From contig LUSG01000057.1 in NCBI GenBank assembly GCA_001629395.1, positions 1 to 35,711 of the forward strand: a stretch of DNA of 35,711 nucleotides, in the 5' to 3' direction. Made by a program: the position numbers and the translations under genes. A model generated the notes under the pieces. It made no database searches. It was given only the letters and a program-made list of their open reading frames with translations, and was not told the origin of the DNA. Every line of letters starts with the position of its first letter. Position 1 is the stretch's first letter. This DNA comes from Gammaproteobacteria bacterium REDSEA-S15_B12. GTDB lineage: Bacteria; Pseudomonadota; Gammaproteobacteria; Arenicellales; UBA868. Shown in pieces: positions 32,039 through 35,711 of this stretch.

Positions 32039-32866
32039 ATGCTTTGGCGTTCGATTCTCGGCAGGCTGGGTATCAGTATTGTCACCATGTGGGTGGTCTC
32101 TGTACTGATTTTTGTCGGTACCCAGCTGCTGCCTGGAGATATCGCACAGATCATGCTGGGGCAGACCGCAACCCCTGAAAATACCGCGGCCTTGCGTGCA
32201 AAACTGGGATTAGATAAGCCTCCTCACATTCAGTATTTGGTCTGGCTCGGTAACGTGGCCCTGGGGGATTTGGGTATTTCCAAGGCGGGCTTAGGTGCTG
32301 GTTTGGGTACCCCAATCGTCGAATTGTTAGGCCCGCGAGTAATTAACACCCTGCGCCTTACCGCACTGGTGTCAGTTATTGCAATTCCAATTTCACTATT
32401 TCTCGGGTTGATTGCTGCGATGCACCCGGGAACGCAACTTGACCGCACCGTGACATTCACGACGCTTAGTCTGATATCAGTGATTATTGTTGTCTCGTCG
32501 CAGATCATTCGAATGACGCGGGCAACCGTACTGAATGTGATGACTTCCCCGTATATTGAAATGGCGATATTGAAAGGTGTCCCGCGCAAGAAAATCATTC
32601 TGCGGCATGCATTGTTAAATGCAATCGGTCCAATCGTGAACGTGATAGCGTTGAATATTGCGTGGCTCGTCGGTGGCGCTGTCGTAGTAGAGGTGATTTT
32701 CGCCTATCCTGGATTGGCTAAATTGATGGTCGAAGCCGTTCTTTTGAGAGACTTGCCGCTGGTCCAGGCTTGCGCGATGATATTTTGCGCAACTTATGTC
32801 GTTCTGATTTTTATAGCTGACATGGCGTCAATTCTGTCTAACCCGCGCCTGCGCCATCCCAAGTAA
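32039..32866 (+). CDS. DppB-type ABC permease, shortened by an in-frame internal gap
   Basis: A 275-residue permease of the dipeptide/oligopeptide/opine family, which normally has about 310-330 residues. The N-terminal part (GRLGISIVTMWVVSVLIF, LLPGDIAQIMLG, LGLDKPPHIQYL) and the C-terminal part with the EAA-type loop (YIEMAILKGVPRKKIILRHA) and NPRLRHPK are normal. Around residue 146 the text runs from TLSLIS straight into VIIVVSSQIIRMTRA, so the expected PEF..G segment, one or two membrane helices and the loop before HIIRMTRA (about 55 residues) are absent. Unlike the other broken genes the frame is kept. A permease lacking two helices is unlikely to assemble well. The gene ends 11 bases before the second permease. 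Confidence 0.85.
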   Translation: MLWRSILGRLGISIVTMWVVSVLIFVGTQLLPGDIAQIMLGQTATPENTAALRAKLGLDKPPHIQYLVWLGNVALGDLGISKAGLGAGLGTPIVELLGPRVINTLRLTALVSVIAIPISLFLGLIAAMHPGTQLDRTVTFTTLSLISVIIVVSSQIIRMTRATVLNVMTSPYIEMAILKGVPRKKIILRHALLNAIGPIVNVIALNIAWLVGGAVVVEVIFAYPGLAKLMVEAVLLRDLPLVQACAMIFCATYVVLIFIADMASILSNPRLRHPK

Positions 32867-32877
32867 GAGAGATAGCA

Positions 32878-33813
32878 ATGTCAGAGTTAACTCAGAATAA
32901 TAACCAGGCAATGCAGTTCGATGAATTGCCGGATGCGCCGCCCAAGCGAAAGATCAAACTCAGTTGGGCAGGTAAAGCCGGTGTTGTAGTGTTGATTTTC
33001 TGGGCTTTCATAGTGGCCTTCGGGCCAACAATCGCTCCGTATCACGAGGCTGACATTCTTGACGAGGAGCTTTTTGTTGTTCCGGGGGGGGATGAATATC
33101 CGGATACCGATTTTCAACCACCCAGTAAAATTGTGTACCTTGGGTCTGACTATTTGGGTCGAGACACCTTGTCTCGTGTACTCTTTGGTGCACGAACAAC
33201 CATAGGAATTTCACTAATATCAACCCTGTTGGCGTATCTGATCGGTGTCACTTTGGGCATTGCGGCCGCTGTGGGTAGTAAGCTTCTCGACATGACTCTG
33301 AGCCGACTAAATGATGCACTGCTTGCCATACCGTCTCTGATGATGGCGCTTGTTATGATTGCCGCTTTGGGTAGCACGATTCCCTTGCTGATTCTGCTGA
33401 CTGGAATTATCTATGCAGCTAGCGTGTTTCGGATTGCGCGTGCTCTGGGGCAGGAGGTCATGGTCAGTGATTTTGTCGAAGCGGCGCGGGTGCGTGGAGA
33501 AGGTCTGTGGTGGATTATTACAAAGGAAATTTTACCGAATATCGCAATGCCCCTTGCGACTGACTTCGGACTGCGTTTTGTCTGGGTCATCCTGTTTATT
33601 TCTGCCCTGAGTTTCTTAGGTTTGGGCGTGCAGCCACCGATGTCTGACTGGGGTAGTATGGTGAAAGAAAATCTTCCGGGACTAATCTATGGATCAATTG
33701 CTCCTTTGGTGCCATCATTAGCGATTGCAACACTGACAATATCAGTCAACATGATCGTAGATGATATTTCTGCACATACCGGCGGCAAGCTGGCCAAGAG
33801 GATGATTTCATGA
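32878..33813 (+). CDS. DppC-type ABC permease
   Basis: A 311-residue inner-membrane permease of the usual family length. It has a cytoplasmic N-terminal tail, a first helix near 31-49 (GKAGVVVLIFWAFIVAFGPTI), the YLGSDYLGRDTLSRVLFGARTT motif near 87-108, helices through 115-185, the EAA-type loop (DFVEAARVRGEGLWWIITKEILPN near 198-221) and a last helix region near 280-300. It pairs with DppB to form the membrane channel. The stop overlaps the ATPase start by four bases (ATGA). No damage is seen. Substrate is set by the binding protein; opines, peptides or betaine-like compounds are all possible for this family. Confidence 0.92.
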   Translation: MSELTQNNNQAMQFDELPDAPPKRKIKLSWAGKAGVVVLIFWAFIVAFGPTIAPYHEADILDEELFVVPGGDEYPDTDFQPPSKIVYLGSDYLGRDTLSRVLFGARTTIGISLISTLLAYLIGVTLGIAAAVGSKLLDMTLSRLNDALLAIPSLMMALVMIAALGSTIPLLILLTGIIYAASVFRIARALGQEVMVSDFVEAARVRGEGLWWIITKEILPNIAMPLATDFGLRFVWVILFISALSFLGLGVQPPMSDWGSMVKENLPGLIYGSIAPLVPSLAIATLTISVNMIVDDISAHTGGKLAKRMIS

Positions 33814-35624
33814 GCATTCTGCTTGAGGTCGATGACCTAAAGATCAGCGCCCGTAGGGATGATGAAAGCCTTTTGCCAATTGTCAAAGGGGTGAGCTTCA
33901 ACGTGGCCCGCGGTGAGGTTGTGGCATTGATCGGCGAATCAGGATCGGGGAAGACGACCATCGCGTTATCGGCTTTGGGTTATACCAAGCCAGGTCTGGA
34001 ATTCGTTGGAGGCGAAGTTCGTCTAGAAGGCGAAGATGTCATTACCATGGCTGCAGAGAAACAACGGGCGCTGCGAGGCCGGCGCGTTGCTTACCTGGCT
34101 CAGAGCGCGGCAGCAACATTTAATCCAGCCCTGACGATCGGTGAACAGGTGACAGAATCTTGCGTACTACACGGAATAATGGATCAAGAACAGGCCGATG
34201 AACGTGCCGAGACGCTCTACCGTGCGTTGGAATTGCCAGATCCTGATCGATTGGGCAAACGATATCCACATCAGGTGTCCGGAGGTCAGTTACAACGCTT
34301 GATGGCTGCAATGGCACTGTGCGGTAAGCCAGACCTTCTGGTACTAGATGAACCAACCACCGCACTCGATGTGACCACGCAGATTGAAGTATTGAAGGCA
34401 TTCAAATCTGTGATAAAGCAAGAAGGCTCTGCGGCAATTTATGTGACGCACGACCTTTCTGTGGTGGCGCAGATCGCGGACCATATCGTAGTTCTTTATG
34501 CAGGTGAGACTCAGGAGCATGGTACTGCCGAGCAGGTTATCAGCCAGCCAGGGCACGACTACACCCGACGTTTAATGCATGCGGTACGGCCACCACCTGC
34601 GGCCGGACAAGGCGATGAAAAATCGGAAGAGCATCAACGAGAGGCACCGGCCCTACAGGTTCAAGACATTACTGCAGGTTATGGTCGTAAACAAAATGGT
34701 GCACCTGCAATTATCGTGTTGCGTGACGTCAGCGTTTCTATCGAGCGCGGCCATACTGTAGGCGTGATTGGTGAATCTGGTTGCGGGAAATCGACCCTAG
34801 CGCGGGTGATGGCTGGGTTATTGCCTGCCTCGCAAGGACAGGTATTGCTGGATGGAGACAACTTGGAACCAGCGCTTCAAAAACGCGCGCGTAGTGAACT
34901 GCAAAAAGTCCAGTTTGTTTTTCAGATGGCAGATACTGCCCTTAATCCTCGTCAACGGATCGATCATATTCTGGGTCGACCCCTGGAGTTTTATCTGGGG
35001 CTTAAAGGCAAAGAGAAGCGTCGGAGGGTCATGGAACTGCTCGACATGGTCGAACTGCCTCAGGATTTTGCCGGCCGATATCCCGAGGAACTCTCGGGCG
35101 GGCAGAAACAGCGCGTTAATCTTGCCAGGGCGCTGGCTGCATCTCCCGAGGTATTGCTCTGTGACGAAGTAATCTCGGCTCTAGACTCGATCGTCGGAGC
35201 TAATGTGATTGAGCTCTTAAAACGGTTACGTCAACAGACAGGTGTATCGTTTGTGTTTATCAGTCATGATCTTTCGACGGTAGCTTCGTTTGCGGATGAG
35301 ATTGTGGTGCTCTACGCTGGTCGAGTGGTTGAAAAGGGCACGACCGACTATGTGTTATCGCCTCCTTATCATCCCTACACCCGTTTGCTCATCAGTTCTG
35401 TACCCGAGCTTCGTGTTGGATGGCTGGAAGAGACAATGCAGACACAAGAAGCGCAAGCTGGTATCGACCGAGTTGTTCGGTTGACCGAAGTTGGTTGTCC
35501 ATTTTTTGATCGTTGTCCTCTTGCGATTGAAGGAACCTGTGATCGTGAGACAGCACCTATCCGCGACCTAGGTAATGGACATCTAATAGAGTGTCACCGT
35601 AGCGAGGAAGAGTTTCGGCACTGA
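33810..35624 (+). CDS. fused DppD-DppF type ABC ATPase
   Basis: A 604-residue protein with two ABC ATPase domains in one chain, equal to DppD and DppF together. Domain 1: Walker A GESGSGKTT near 44-52, signature VSGGQLQRL near 155, Walker B LLVLDEPTTALD near 174. Domain 2: Walker A GESGCGKST near 320, signature LSGGQKQRV near 430, and Walker B VLLCDEVISALDS near 450; this Walker B ends Asp-Glu-Val instead of Asp-Glu-Pro, a common variation. The C-terminal GCPFFDRCP motif is the oligopeptide-ATPase cysteine segment. Both catalytic sites look functional. It is the last gene of the operon; bases 35625-35711 show no clear terminator before the window ends. Confidence 0.94.
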   Translation: MSILLEVDDLKISARRDDESLLPIVKGVSFNVARGEVVALIGESGSGKTTIALSALGYTKPGLEFVGGEVRLEGEDVITMAAEKQRALRGRRVAYLAQSAAATFNPALTIGEQVTESCVLHGIMDQEQADERAETLYRALELPDPDRLGKRYPHQVSGGQLQRLMAAMALCGKPDLLVLDEPTTALDVTTQIEVLKAFKSVIKQEGSAAIYVTHDLSVVAQIADHIVVLYAGETQEHGTAEQVISQPGHDYTRRLMHAVRPPPAAGQGDEKSEEHQREAPALQVQDITAGYGRKQNGAPAIIVLRDVSVSIERGHTVGVIGESGCGKSTLARVMAGLLPASQGQVLLDGDNLEPALQKRARSELQKVQFVFQMADTALNPRQRIDHILGRPLEFYLGLKGKEKRRRVMELLDMVELPQDFAGRYPEELSGGQKQRVNLARALAASPEVLLCDEVISALDSIVGANVIELLKRLRQQTGVSFVFISHDLSTVASFADEIVVLYAGRVVEKGTTDYVLSPPYHPYTRLLISSVPELRVGWLEETMQTQEAQAGIDRVVRLTEVGCPFFDRCPLAIEGTCDRETAPIRDLGNGHLIECHRSEEEFRH

Positions 35625-35711
35625 TTGACTATTTTGTAGTTTTCTGCATCAACATTTTTATTCTTTCCAAGTCAGCAAAAATTTACTGTCGACGCTAACA
35701 CCGACTAATAT

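Overview
The window looks like a chromosomal catabolic region from a marine proteobacterium, probably a gammaproteobacterium. The main clue is an FNR/Anr-type regulator whose N-terminal cysteine pattern (C-x2-C-x5-C) matches the E. coli FNR type. The theme is breakdown of methylated, zwitterionic osmolytes (betaines and related compounds). I see no phage, IS element, CRISPR array, tRNA or rRNA. The taxonomic call is inference and an alphaproteobacterium cannot be excluded.

Layout. (1) Bases 1-8126, minus strand: a tightly packed operon, several joints being 4-bp ATGA overlaps. In transcription order it encodes an OYE/trimethylamine-dehydrogenase-type flavoenzyme, a Rieske oxygenase, a GNAT acetyltransferase fused to a second Rieske oxygenase, three short-chain dehydrogenases, an AroM protein and the start of a DUF917 protein. 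(2) Bases 8247-15216, plus strand, divergent from the first: a third Rieske oxygenase, an enolase-superfamily racemase/epimerase, a broken second enolase-superfamily gene, a medium-chain dehydrogenase, an APS kinase carrying only the last domain of CysN, a broken Asp/Glu-racemase-like gene and a sulfotransferase. (3) Bases 15251-18036, minus: a tyrosine-phosphatase-like protein, a broken DddP-like M24 gene and a fourth SDR. (4) Bases 18037-19336: a 36-residue membrane protein missed by ordinary length cut-offs, a perfect FNR-type box, the FNR-like regulator and its terminator. (5) Bases 19426-23056, minus: two tandem QueG/reductive-dehalogenase-like iron-sulfur proteins, a small helix-turn-helix-like protein and a damaged acyl-CoA ligase, divergent from cbtB-cbtA (cobalt uptake). 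(6) Bases 24225-28303, minus: a CaiB-type CoA transferase, an M29/NicX-like protein and a glutamine-synthetase-family ligase, divergent from a fourth Rieske oxygenase. (7) Bases 29795-35624: a degenerate nuclease-fold exported protein, then a peptide/opine-type ABC transporter.

How the genes may work together. Rieske oxygenases with a bridging Glu, a StcD/HpbA-like flavoenzyme and HpbD-like enolase-superfamily epimerases are the enzyme set known from proline-betaine and hydroxyproline-betaine catabolism (C2 epimerisation, then stepwise N-demethylation). SDRs, the CoA transferase and the CoA ligase could process the carbon skeleton. The GS-family ligase could handle a released amine, and the Dpp/Opp-type transporter could import the substrate. 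No Rieske reductase is present, so electrons must come from elsewhere.

A striking anomaly: five genes (second enolase, racemase-like, M24, CoA ligase, substrate-binding protein) each lack an estimated 35-60 internal codons with a frame change at the join, and the DppB permease lacks about 55 codons in frame. One broken joint carries a perfect 39-bp copy of part of the upstream APS-kinase gene. This is either active gene decay by short deletions or a systematic assembly fault, and should be resolved before the pathway is interpreted.
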